From Rhodospirillaceae bacterium (lineage in GTDB: Bacteria; Pseudomonadota; Alphaproteobacteria; UBA7985), in the NCBI GenBank assembly GCA_002700865.1, contig PAFB01000061.1, positions 1 through 28,585 on the forward strand: a stretch of 28,585 bases of DNA, written 5' to 3'. Positions 1-6,722 of this stretch are shown here, piece after piece. Numbering within the stretch: position 1 is the first letter of the stretch; each line of letters starts with the position of its first letter. The notes under the pieces are model-generated. The model was not told the DNA's origin. It saw only the letters and a list, made by a program, of their open reading frames with translations, and searched no databases. The position numbers and the translations under genes are program-made.

Positions 1-738
1 GCCGAGGTCCTTTACAATTCGGTCCATATTGTTCGCAGTATTGCGCGATAACAGCTGCTCTGACCGCGCCTCGAGGTCGCGCGCCAAATTCTCCTGCTGA
101 CCGCGCTCGCGCACGGTACTCACGAGACCCTCGAAACAAGCGCGCAGGTCCGTCCCAAAGGCAAGCACGCCGCGGCCCTTAACGGTTTGCAGCGACCACG
201 CAGCGAAACCATCGTCGAACAGGGCTTCACCAAACTGGCCTGCTTCAACATCAAACGTGGCCAAAGCACCAATATCGCCGGCTTTTGACCCGGTTTTCGG
301 ACAGCCCAGCCAGCCCGTTCCCGTTTGCGCCAGCGCGGCAACTTTGGGGATTTTGCGCGGCGCCGCGCCAGGCTCAGCAAGGCTCCAGACATAAGCCGCC
401 CGCTCGTAGGTTTGTGCGATGACCTCAGAGCGCTCAAAAAACAAACTGGTCACCGGCTTTTTGGGCCCTGTGTAGACGGCAACGGACATCAGAGACGGCC
501 AGGCCCAGACCTTCACCAGCCCGTCCCCGCCGCCGGTCCAAACCTGCCCATCAACAACCCGCAGCGCATTGACCGACCCGGCGTGCGCCTGCCATCGACG
601 CTGCTCCACCAAAGCACTGTCCCGATGCACAACCTCGCCGTTCATCCCTGTGACCAGCACAGAGCCCGCCGGGCCGTGGTGGATTCCCAGCGCCCATTGC
701 TCAAAAACCCGAAACACGTTGGATTGAATCAGTGACAC
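1..738 (-). CDS. WD40-repeat-like protein, 3' end beyond the window
   Basis: The minus-strand frame is open for 246 codons from a GTG at 738 to the left edge, so the C-terminus is missing. The GTG follows a strong Shine-Dalgarno (GGAGGGGG, about 3-5 nt away); an in-frame ATG at 753 is an alternative start. Around residues 50-80 there is a recognisable WD40 blade: AHAGSVNALRV, then a TGGGDG turn, then VKVWAWP. A second weaker blade ends in AAYVWSL near residue 115. The visible C-terminal part is polar and Glu/Arg-rich, possibly helical. WD40 proteins are usually beta-propeller scaffolds for protein contacts; no enzymatic motif is visible. It is divergent from the exonuclease-ligase pair with under 30 bp between the start codons, which suggests co-regulation, but a shared function is inference. 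The specific family is unknown to me. Confidence 0.7.
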   Translation of the reverse strand, partial: MSLIQSNVFRVFEQWALGIHHGPAGSVLVTGMNGEVVHRDSALVEQRRWQAHAGSVNALRVVDGQVWTGGGDGLVKVWAWPSLMSVAVYTGPKKPVTSLFFERSEVIAQTYERAAYVWSLAEPGAAPRKIPKVAALAQTGTGWLGCPKTGSKAGDIGALATFDVEAGQFGEALFDDGFAAWSLQTVKGRGVLAFGTDLRACFEGLVSTVRERGQQENLARDLEARSEQLLSRNTANNMDRIVKDLG

Positions 739-765
739 GGACCCCCTCCGCATTAGACTGCGGTG

Positions 766-1797
766 ATGACACCACGTTTGCGCCGTCTTGAAAACCATCC
801 CGACCAATGGCTGCAGGTTCGCCCTGCGGGGCTCTACTGCGTGCCGGGCGATTTCTATATTGACCCGCACCGAAAGGTCGACCGCGCCGTGATCACCCAC
901 GGCCACGCCGACCACGCCCGCGCCGGTCACGGCCATGTTCTGACATCACCGGAAACAGCCGCAATCATGCGCGTGCGCTATGGCAAGAACTGTGCTGGCA
1001 CGTTTCAGGAGCTGTCGTCGGGCGCTTGGGTGGACCACTTCGGCGTCCGGGTCGGTCTGGTCCCGGCAGGGCATGTGCTGGGGTCGTGCCAGATTGTCTT
1101 GGAGTTTGGCGGCTGGCGGGTGGTGGCTTCAGGTGACTACAAGCGCGCCTCAGACCCCACCAGCGCTGATTTTGAGGTGGCTCCTTGCGATGTGTTCATC
1201 ACAGAAGCGACCTTTGGCCTGCCGGTGTTTGTGCACGAGCGGGCTGAAGACGAAATTGCCAAGCTACTCGCCTCCCTGCAAACCTTTCCCAATCGAACCC
1301 ATGTCATGGCCGCTTACTCACTGGGCAAGGCGCAGCGGCTGATCGCCGAGTTGCGGGCCGCGGGCTATGATATGCCGATTTACCTGCACAAGGCCCACCA
1401 GCGCTTGTGTGAGCTTTACGAGGAATTCGGGGTGCCACTGGGACCTTTGCGCCGCGTGGAAAGTGCAACGGCGACAGCGTTGAAAGGCGGCGTGGTGCTG
1501 GCCCCGCCCTCAGCCTCGCGCGAGGGCTGGGCCGAAGCTCTCACTGAGCCGCTGAACTGCGCAGCATCAGGCTGGATGCGCATTCGCAAGCGCGCGCAGC
1601 AGTCCCGCGCGGAGTTGCCGCTGGTGATATCCGATCACGCCGACTGGCCCGACCTGATCCGGACCATCCACGACACAGGCGCGGAAGAAGTCTGGGTGAC
1701 GCATGGGCGGGAGGATGCGCTGGTCTACTACTGCCAGACACAAGGCCTGCGCGGGCGCGCTTTGGCGCTGATAGGTCGGGAGGAAGAGCCGGAATGA
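766..1797 (+). CDS. Ligase-associated DNA exonuclease (metallo-beta-lactamase/beta-CASP fold)
   Basis: This is a 343-residue predicted metal-dependent DNA exonuclease of the SNM1/CPSF-like metallo-beta-lactamase group that is normally encoded beside a bacterial ATP-dependent DNA ligase. The metal-binding motif HGHADH is present at residues 45-50. PAGHVLGS near 102 and SGDYK near 125 supply the next metal ligands, and the C-terminal ISDHADW and WVTHGRE motifs complete the beta-CASP-type signature, so the active site looks intact. The ATG at 766 follows a GTG at 763 that could also serve as start. The stop overlaps the ligase start by 4 bases (ATGA), which implies translational coupling. In other bacteria this gene, the ligase, an Lhr-like helicase and a phosphoesterase form a putative repair module; the helicase and phosphoesterase are not seen here. 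The family call is firm; the biochemical role is known mostly by association. Confidence 0.9.
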   Translation: MTPRLRRLENHPDQWLQVRPAGLYCVPGDFYIDPHRKVDRAVITHGHADHARAGHGHVLTSPETAAIMRVRYGKNCAGTFQELSSGAWVDHFGVRVGLVPAGHVLGSCQIVLEFGGWRVVASGDYKRASDPTSADFEVAPCDVFITEATFGLPVFVHERAEDEIAKLLASLQTFPNRTHVMAAYSLGKAQRLIAELRAAGYDMPIYLHKAHQRLCELYEEFGVPLGPLRRVESATATALKGGVVLAPPSASREGWAEALTEPLNCAASGWMRIRKRAQQSRAELPLVISDHADWPDLIRTIHDTGAEEVWVTHGREDALVYYCQTQGLRGRALALIGREEEPE

Positions 1798-3425
1798 AGG
1801 CCTTTTCGACCCTCATTGACCGGTTGACGGTGACGCCAGCTCCCCAGCATCAAATCGCCTTGATAAGCGATTACCTGCGGCAGACCCCTGACCCGGAACG
1901 CGGCTACGCGCTTGCTTTGCTCACCGGCGAAATGTCTCTGCGCATGACCCGTCCGGCGGTGATCCGAGCGCTGGTCGAAGAGCGGACCGATGCGGCCTTG
2001 CTCGATATGTCACTGGATTACGTCGGCGACCTGGCCGAGACTGTTTCCCTGCTCTGGCCAGCCAGCAAAACCAACAGGGCCGCCCCGATCCTGTCGGAGC
2101 TGGTTGAAGCGCTGCCCCAACAAGCCTCCCGACGTTCCAAAGCTGACTTTCCCGCGACGCTGGCGGGCTGGCTGGATGCCTGCGAACCCTCGGAGCGCTT
2201 TACACTGCTGAGGCTCATGACCGGCGGTTCTGTTCGCGCAGGCGTACCAACCAGCCGGGTCAAAGCTGCGGCCGCGGCGCTGTCTGCTACGGTGGGGACA
2301 GCGGCGGTCGAAGAAGTCTGGCACGCGCTCACGCCGCCCTATGGTGATTTGTTCGATTGGATCGAGGGACTCGGCCTAAGACCTGATACCAAGGGCAAAC
2401 CGGTTTTCCATCCCTTCATGCTAGGTACAGAAGTTGGCCCTGAAACGGCTCTGAACCGCGCGGCTGATAGCGACTGGCTCGTCGAATACCTGTGGAGCGG
2501 TGCGCGGGTGCAGTGGGTTCAGGCTGGCGGGGTCGTGCGCGTGTTTTCTCGGGACGGCGACGACTTGAGCGCAGCTTTTCCAGAGCTGACCCGCCCCCTG
2601 CCCGTAGACGCAGTTTTCGATGGTCAGCTCACGGTTCATCTGCGGACAGAGGCGGGGACGGAATTGGGGACGGGCGAAGACCTCGAACGGCGGATGCGAC
2701 GCAAAACGATGACCCCGGCGGTGCTCAGAGACCGACCGGCGCGTCTCAAGGTTTTTGATATTCTTGCCGCGGATAGAGAGGATTTGCGCAATCTGCCGCT
2801 GCGGGATCGACGGGAGCGGCTGGCGGAGATGGCGGGAATCGTGGAGGAACAGTGGCTGTCGTTGTCACCGCTGCTCAACCCCGCTTCCGTCCGTGAACTG
2901 CATCAGGGTCTAGCCGGTAGCATCGGTGCGAAGGGGTTGATTTTCAAGCGTGGCGACCGGCCCTATGGTGGGGCTGACCCTGCCCGGCAGGAGGGGATGA
3001 AACCGGGCGATGACTGGCTGAAATGGCCGCGCGCGGCGCTTCGTTTTTCAGCGGTGTTGCTCTACGTGCAGCGGGTCGCTGGGGGGTCGCGGGCAGACTT
3101 TAGCGAGTTCACGCTTGGCGCTGTCACAGAGGACCTCGACGGTCCCGCGCTGGTCCCTATCGGCAAGGTATCGCCTGCGGGACTGGCAACCGAAGACCTC
3201 GCGCACATCAACGCCTTTGCAAAGGAGCACACGCGGGAGCGCTTTGGGCCAGTACGCTCTCTGGAAGCCGGGATCGTTCTGGACGTCTGCTGTGAGCGTG
3301 TGGAAAGGTCTGCGCGGCGTAAGTCCGGCCTGCGCCTGATCACCCCGCGCCTGCTCGGACTGCATCAGGATGTACCCTGGCAGCAGGCCGTTACTCTGCA
3401 ATCACTGCTTAACCTGATTGCTTGA
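1794..3425 (+). CDS. ATP-dependent DNA ligase family protein, probably catalytically inactive
   Basis: The 543-residue protein aligns by eye over its whole length with the bacterial ATP-dependent ligases encoded beside the exonuclease: N-terminal DNA-binding domain (1-200), adenylation domain (about 205-415) and OB fold (about 415-543). The catalytic motifs are altered. Motif I, which reads EWKWDGIR in relatives I remember, is EYLWSGAR here, so the adenylated Lys is Leu233 and the Asp is Ser235. Motif III DGE is DGQ (Gln278), motif IV EG is KG (Lys380), and motif V KWK is KWP (Pro412). Motifs Ia (FSRDGDD), IIIa (VFDIL) and the RKSG/PR end remain in the same frame, so this is not a frameshift. 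I infer loss of nucleotidyl transfer with the fold retained, perhaps as a DNA-binding partner of the nuclease. The gene overlaps the exonuclease by 4 bases. Confidence 0.88.
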   Translation: MKAFSTLIDRLTVTPAPQHQIALISDYLRQTPDPERGYALALLTGEMSLRMTRPAVIRALVEERTDAALLDMSLDYVGDLAETVSLLWPASKTNRAAPILSELVEALPQQASRRSKADFPATLAGWLDACEPSERFTLLRLMTGGSVRAGVPTSRVKAAAAALSATVGTAAVEEVWHALTPPYGDLFDWIEGLGLRPDTKGKPVFHPFMLGTEVGPETALNRAADSDWLVEYLWSGARVQWVQAGGVVRVFSRDGDDLSAAFPELTRPLPVDAVFDGQLTVHLRTEAGTELGTGEDLERRMRRKTMTPAVLRDRPARLKVFDILAADREDLRNLPLRDRRERLAEMAGIVEEQWLSLSPLLNPASVRELHQGLAGSIGAKGLIFKRGDRPYGGADPARQEGMKPGDDWLKWPRAALRFSAVLLYVQRVAGGSRADFSEFTLGAVTEDLDGPALVPIGKVSPAGLATEDLAHINAFAKEHTRERFGPVRSLEAGIVLDVCCERVERSARRKSGLRLITPRLLGLHQDVPWQQAVTLQSLLNLIA

Positions 3426-3461
3426 CCGGTTCAGGGCGGGTAAGCGGCAGACGGGGGCGGA

Positions 3462-3484
3462 GTTGGAATAGTACCGGTTCCAAC
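3462..3484. promoter_or_regulatory. Perfect inverted repeat upstream of the MttB-family gene (possible operator)
   Basis: The arms GTTGGAA (3462-3468) and TTCCAAC (3478-3484) are perfect reverse complements, separated by 9 bases. The centre lies about 58 bases upstream of the methyltransferase ATG at 3531, in the 105-bp gap after the ligase stop. The size and position suit a transcription-factor site. One copy of the half-site GTTGGAA also occurs at 11469-11475 in front of soxB. No clear -35/-10 pair was recognised nearby. The binding protein is unknown. Confidence 0.4.
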
Positions 3485-3530
3485 ACCGACGCCATACAGA
3501 ACCATCGAAGTGAAATGAAGGAATGTTGCT

Positions 3531-5105
3531 ATGACCGCTGCCGCAGAAACGGGTCGAGGACGCCGCAATCGTACCGATCGCCGCGCTCAGCGCACAGGCG
3601 CACCGTCCAGCATAGAGCAGCTGGCCGTGCTTGATCGCAACCTTGCAGACGTCAACATTCTGTCCGAAGAAGGCCTGGCGCTGATCGAGGAAAACGCTGA
3701 GATCATCTGTCAGGAAATCGGTCTGAACATTTCCGAAGACGCCTTTGCGATCCAGAAGTGGCAAGAGCACGGCGCGGACGTTGAGTTTGTTGATGGAAAG
3801 GACGACACGGCCCGCATTCGTTTTCCCCGGGGCATGCTGCGCACCCTGTGCAAAACGGCGCCAAGCTCTTTCATCCAGCACGCGCGCAATCCAGCGCGAA
3901 ACGTCGAGATTGGCGGCAAAAAGACCGTATTTGCCCCCGTCTATGGCCCGCCGTTCTACCGGTCCTACGACGAAGGCCGACGCTACGCGACGCTGGCTGA
4001 TTTTGAGACGCTGGTGAAGCTGACTTACATGTCGCCGGCCCTGCATCACTCGGGCGGAACTGTTTGCGAACCGGTCGATATTCCGGTGAACAAGCGGCAT
4101 TTCGATATGGTCTACAGCCACCTGAAACTCAGCGACAAACCCATCATGGGCTCTGTCACCGCGCCAGAACGGGCGCAGGATACAGTGGACATGTGCAAGC
4201 TGGTCTTCGGGGCTGACTTTGTTGACCAGAACTGTGTCACCACCAGCCTGATTAACGTGAATTCACCGCTGACCTACGACGGCATCATGAATGGTGCTCT
4301 GCGGGTTTATGCTGAGAACAATCAGGCGTGCATCGTCTCACCATTCATCATTTCCGGGGCTATGGCACCCGTATCACCGGGCGGTGTCATGGCGCAGGCG
4401 CTGGCTGAGGCGATGATGGGCATTGCTTATGGGCAGATGCTCCGTCCCGGCTCTCCGGTAATTTTTGGCACCTTTGCCGCATCCATGTCGATGGCTTCCG
4501 GCGCGCCCACGTTTGGCACGCCCGAACCCGCGCTGATCATCATGGGCATGGCGCAGTTGGCGCGGCGGATGAACCTGCCTTTCCGCTCTGGCGGGTCGCT
4601 GAATGCGTCCAAAGTGCCCGATGCTCAAGCGGCTTACGAGACCATGATGTCGATCCTGCCATCGGTTGGCGCGGGTGTGAACTTTATGCTGCATGCGGCG
4701 GGTTGGCTCGAAGGCGGGCTGGTATCGTCACCGGAAAAGTTGGTGATGGATGCGGATCAACTGGCCATGGTGCATATCATGCAGGGTGGCGTGGACCTGT
4801 CTGAGAACGGTCAGGCCATGGATGCAATCCGTGAAGTTGGCCCCGGCGGACACTACCTTGGCTGCGATCATACCAATCGCAACTTCAAGACCGCGTTCTA
4901 TGAGTCAAAGCTTGCCAACTCAGCCTCGTTTGAACAGTGGGAAATCGAAGGCTCTCAGGACATGTATCAGCGGGCAAACACCCGCTGGAAGCGCATGATC
5001 AACGAATATGACGCGCTGGCTCCGGCCATCGATCCGGGAACTGACGAAGCACTCCGGTCGTTTATCGCTGAGCGCAAAGGCTCCATGCCCGACGCGATGT
5101 ACTAA
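3531..5105 (+). CDS. Non-pyrrolysine trimethylamine methyltransferase (MttB) family protein
   Basis: This 524-residue protein belongs to the MttB superfamily (COG5598 type). Known members transfer a methyl group from a quaternary or tertiary amine, such as glycine betaine, to a corrinoid protein. The family appearance is clear in the Gly/Met-rich TIM-barrel part: the APVSPGG stretch near 285, the FGTFAASMSMASGAP stretch near 320, and the GPGGHYLG stretch near 440. No in-frame UAG is present, so it is not the pyrrolysine-dependent trimethylamine enzyme. Non-pyrrolysine members such as MtgB act on glycine betaine; others use proline betaine, carnitine or related compounds. The ATG at 3531 is preceded by AAGGA about 9 bases away. 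Sarcosine oxidase genes, a GbdR-like regulator and a corrinoid-activator-like gene lie downstream, which points to a betaine-type substrate. No corrinoid protein gene is in the window. The exact substrate is unproven. Confidence 0.85.
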   Translation: MTAAAETGRGRRNRTDRRAQRTGAPSSIEQLAVLDRNLADVNILSEEGLALIEENAEIICQEIGLNISEDAFAIQKWQEHGADVEFVDGKDDTARIRFPRGMLRTLCKTAPSSFIQHARNPARNVEIGGKKTVFAPVYGPPFYRSYDEGRRYATLADFETLVKLTYMSPALHHSGGTVCEPVDIPVNKRHFDMVYSHLKLSDKPIMGSVTAPERAQDTVDMCKLVFGADFVDQNCVTTSLINVNSPLTYDGIMNGALRVYAENNQACIVSPFIISGAMAPVSPGGVMAQALAEAMMGIAYGQMLRPGSPVIFGTFAASMSMASGAPTFGTPEPALIIMGMAQLARRMNLPFRSGGSLNASKVPDAQAAYETMMSILPSVGAGVNFMLHAAGWLEGGLVSSPEKLVMDADQLAMVHIMQGGVDLSENGQAMDAIREVGPGGHYLGCDHTNRNFKTAFYESKLANSASFEQWEIEGSQDMYQRANTRWKRMINEYDALAPAIDPGTDEALRSFIAERKGSMPDAMY

Positions 5106-5107
5106 AG

Positions 5108-5569
5108 CTACAGCACCTCACCCGCACGGTTTTCAAGGCCATAGAAGTCACCGTCTTCGATCCGGACGACGGTGTAGCTGCAGTCACCCAGCGGGTTCAG
5201 GCGCATGCAAATTTTGACCGTGGAGCCAAAACTGACGATGTAGCCGCAGCGGGTGCCAAGGGCGGATTGGACGCAGCGCTGGTCCGCCGCCTCATCGACA
5301 AACCAAATCATCCGCTCCACCGCGCCCCGCCGCTCAGTAAAACGCTCTCCGCCCTGCTTGTAAAAGGTGGTGGAGGTGATGGCGAGGTTGTCAAAGTCGA
5401 TGATCCAGGTCTTGTCTGAGGTTATTTCCATAATCTCAGCTGCGGTCAGTTTACGAACCGTGACTTCCTGCTCCGGCGAATTCAGCGCCCACGCGCCTTG
5501 AACCGCAATGGCCAGCAGTGCCAGCGGGAGGCACAGGGTTCGCAGCAGGGTGAAAATCTGACGTTTCAT
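5108..5569 (-). CDS. Small secreted protein of unknown function
   Basis: I do not recognise this 153-residue protein. It begins with a typical Sec signal peptide: basic MKRQ, a hydrophobic core of Leu/Ala to about residue 26, and a likely cleavage after AWA near residue 28. The mature part of about 125 residues is mixed polar with Cys near 98, 107, 117 and 125; four cysteines in an exported protein could form two disulfides. It contains a stretch of the kind WIIDFDNLAITSTTFYKQGG and ends GLENRAGEVL. It converges with the methyltransferase gene, with only two bases between the stop codons, and is read in the same direction as the SCP2/sox genes but beyond their likely terminator. A periplasmic or surface role is inferred only from the signal peptide. 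Confidence 0.72.
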   Translation of the reverse strand: MKRQIFTLLRTLCLPLALLAIAVQGAWALNSPEQEVTVRKLTAAEIMEITSDKTWIIDFDNLAITSTTFYKQGGERFTERRGAVERMIWFVDEAADQRCVQSALGTRCGYIVSFGSTVKICMRLNPLGDCSYTVVRIEDGDFYGLENRAGEVL

Positions 5570-5624
5570 AGCCCCATACCTACACCCAATTCAGGCAAGG
5601 GCAAGACACTCTCGGGACCTTGTG

Positions 5625-5678
5625 AACAAACCCACAAAACAGCCCGCCCTGACCGCCCTGTGTGAGTGTGGGGCGGGC
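5625..5678 (-). terminator. Probable terminator after the soxBDAG-SCP2 operon
   Basis: Read on the minus strand, an 8-bp G+C stem GCCCGCCC (5671-5678) pairs with GGGCGGGC (5642-5649) across a 21-nt loop. An alternative shorter loop is possible using an internal GGGCGG. It is followed by TGTTTTGTGGGTTTG, a T-rich but imperfect tail. It lies about 40 bases downstream of the SCP2 stop, the right place to end the sox transcript. Confidence 0.5.
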
Positions 5679-5718
5679 AAAGGCAGGCTTGCTTAAGCGG
5701 GTTAGGCCAACCGGGAAA

Positions 5719-6009
5719 TTAGTCGTCGAGCAAGTTAGACAGCTTCATCGCCATCCCCATGTTGCCATCAACCGACAGCTTACCCTGCATAAAGGCCATG
5801 GTCGGGTTCAAGTCGCCTTCCATCATGGCCACTGCATCTTCGAGCGAAATGTTGATGGTGGCATCGGCGTCGGTATCGTCGGTGGTGACTTCCGTGCCCT
5901 CGATACGGACAACACCCGCATCGCCGAATTTCATCTTCAGCGAGCCATCAAGGCCGGAGCCGCTACCGAGCAGTTCGGTGAGTTTGTTTTGGATTGCTTC
6001 TACGGACAT
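5719..6009 (-). CDS. SCP2 sterol-binding domain protein
   Basis: This is a 96-residue single-domain SCP2-like protein. SCP2 folds bind lipids or other hydrophobic ligands in a central tunnel; small free-standing bacterial copies have no agreed function. The family is recognised by the start MSVEAIQNKLTELLG, the DADATINISLEDAVAMMEGDL core and the typical end LNPTMAFMQGKLSVDGNM followed by GMAMKLSNLL. I chose the ATG at 6009 rather than the longer frame from 6057 because AGGAAAG sits 9 bases before it and family members start here. It follows soxG by about 75 bases on the same strand and precedes the probable terminator, so it is likely the last gene of the sox operon. A carrier role in amine catabolism is speculation. 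Confidence 0.88.
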   Translation of the reverse strand: MSVEAIQNKLTELLGSGSGLDGSLKMKFGDAGVVRIEGTEVTTDDTDADATINISLEDAVAMMEGDLNPTMAFMQGKLSVDGNMGMAMKLSNLLDD

Positions 6010-6083
6010 GGGAGGGGTCTTTCCTGCAAGGTAAAATGATGGTTTTACCGTTAACAAAGACTTCTGTTTCTGAACAGAGAAAA

Positions 6084-6722
6084 TCAGAGAGCCTTCAGGG
6101 AGACGCCATACTCCAGAGCCGCATCTTCCAGACGCATGAACAGGTACTGCGAGAAGCTCCGCCGGGTGTATAGCCGCACGTGATCCACCCGATCAGCGCT
6201 CGCGTCAGGGCCGTAGAAAACGATGTTCGCTTTGGCCGCGACTGTTTGGGCGCAGTCGCCGGGCTTGAAGACGCTATCGTGGATATCCAACGCGCAAACC
6301 TTGGACCAAACCTCACGCCACAAGTCACCGCCCAGGCCAATCCCTGCCATTTGGTCGGAGACGTCAGCCACCAGCGCAAACTCACCGGCCAATGCCGAGG
6401 TCAAAGCCTGCATCATAGCAGCATCCGAGCCGTTCGGACCTTCGTAGGGCATGTCGATCATGAATTCGTCAGGCGACATCCAGAGAACATAGGAATCGCT
6501 GGTATAGGCGGTCATGGTGTTGGGCTTGGTGGGGAGCTTCATGCCGCCCATGGCTTCTTCGGCGCGGGCGACCAGTTCGGGCGCCGCAACCGGATCGAGG
6601 CGCAACGTCAGCATCCGGCGCTTTGGCAGTTCCCACAGAAGGACGTTGGCGGTGTTGGGCGTTTTGCCAGCGCGCGCGCTCAGGGCAAGCGGGCTTAGAG
6701 GGCGATAGTTTAACTCAACCAT
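6084..6722 (-). CDS. soxG: Sarcosine oxidase gamma subunit
   Basis: At 212 residues this is the usual size for the gamma subunit of heterotetrameric sarcosine oxidase, a cytoplasmic enzyme that oxidatively demethylates sarcosine to glycine and passes the C1 unit to tetrahydrofolate. The family is recognised by the central SYVLWMSPDEF motif near residue 80, which is typical of SoxG and its GcvT-like fold, by the VADVSDQMAGIGLGG segment, and by the final SQYLFMRLEDAALEYG. The start overlaps the end of soxA by 8 bases, which indicates translational coupling. The gene order matches the conserved B-D-A-G arrangement. The gamma subunit is mainly structural in the tetramer. Confidence 0.93.
   Translation of the reverse strand: MVELNYRPLSPLALSARAGKTPNTANVLLWELPKRRMLTLRLDPVAAPELVARAEEAMGGMKLPTKPNTMTAYTSDSYVLWMSPDEFMIDMPYEGPNGSDAAMMQALTSALAGEFALVADVSDQMAGIGLGGDLWREVWSKVCALDIHDSVFKPGDCAQTVAAKANIVFYGPDASADRVDHVRLYTRRSFSQYLFMRLEDAALEYGVSLKAL

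Noticed and set aside
325..735. Plus-strand open frame of 136 codons near the left edge
   Set aside because: It has no family resemblance and lies antisense to the WD40-like frame, which is open for 246 codons, has a WD40 blade and a strong ribosome site.
1794..3425. Frameshift or sequencing error as the cause of the missing ligase lysine
   Set aside because: Residues on both sides of every altered motif still match the family in the same frame, and five separate catalytic positions differ, so a local error cannot explain it.
3531..5105. Pyrrolysine-encoding UAG in the MttB-family gene
   Set aside because: The frame is open without any internal UAG from start to the terminal UAA.
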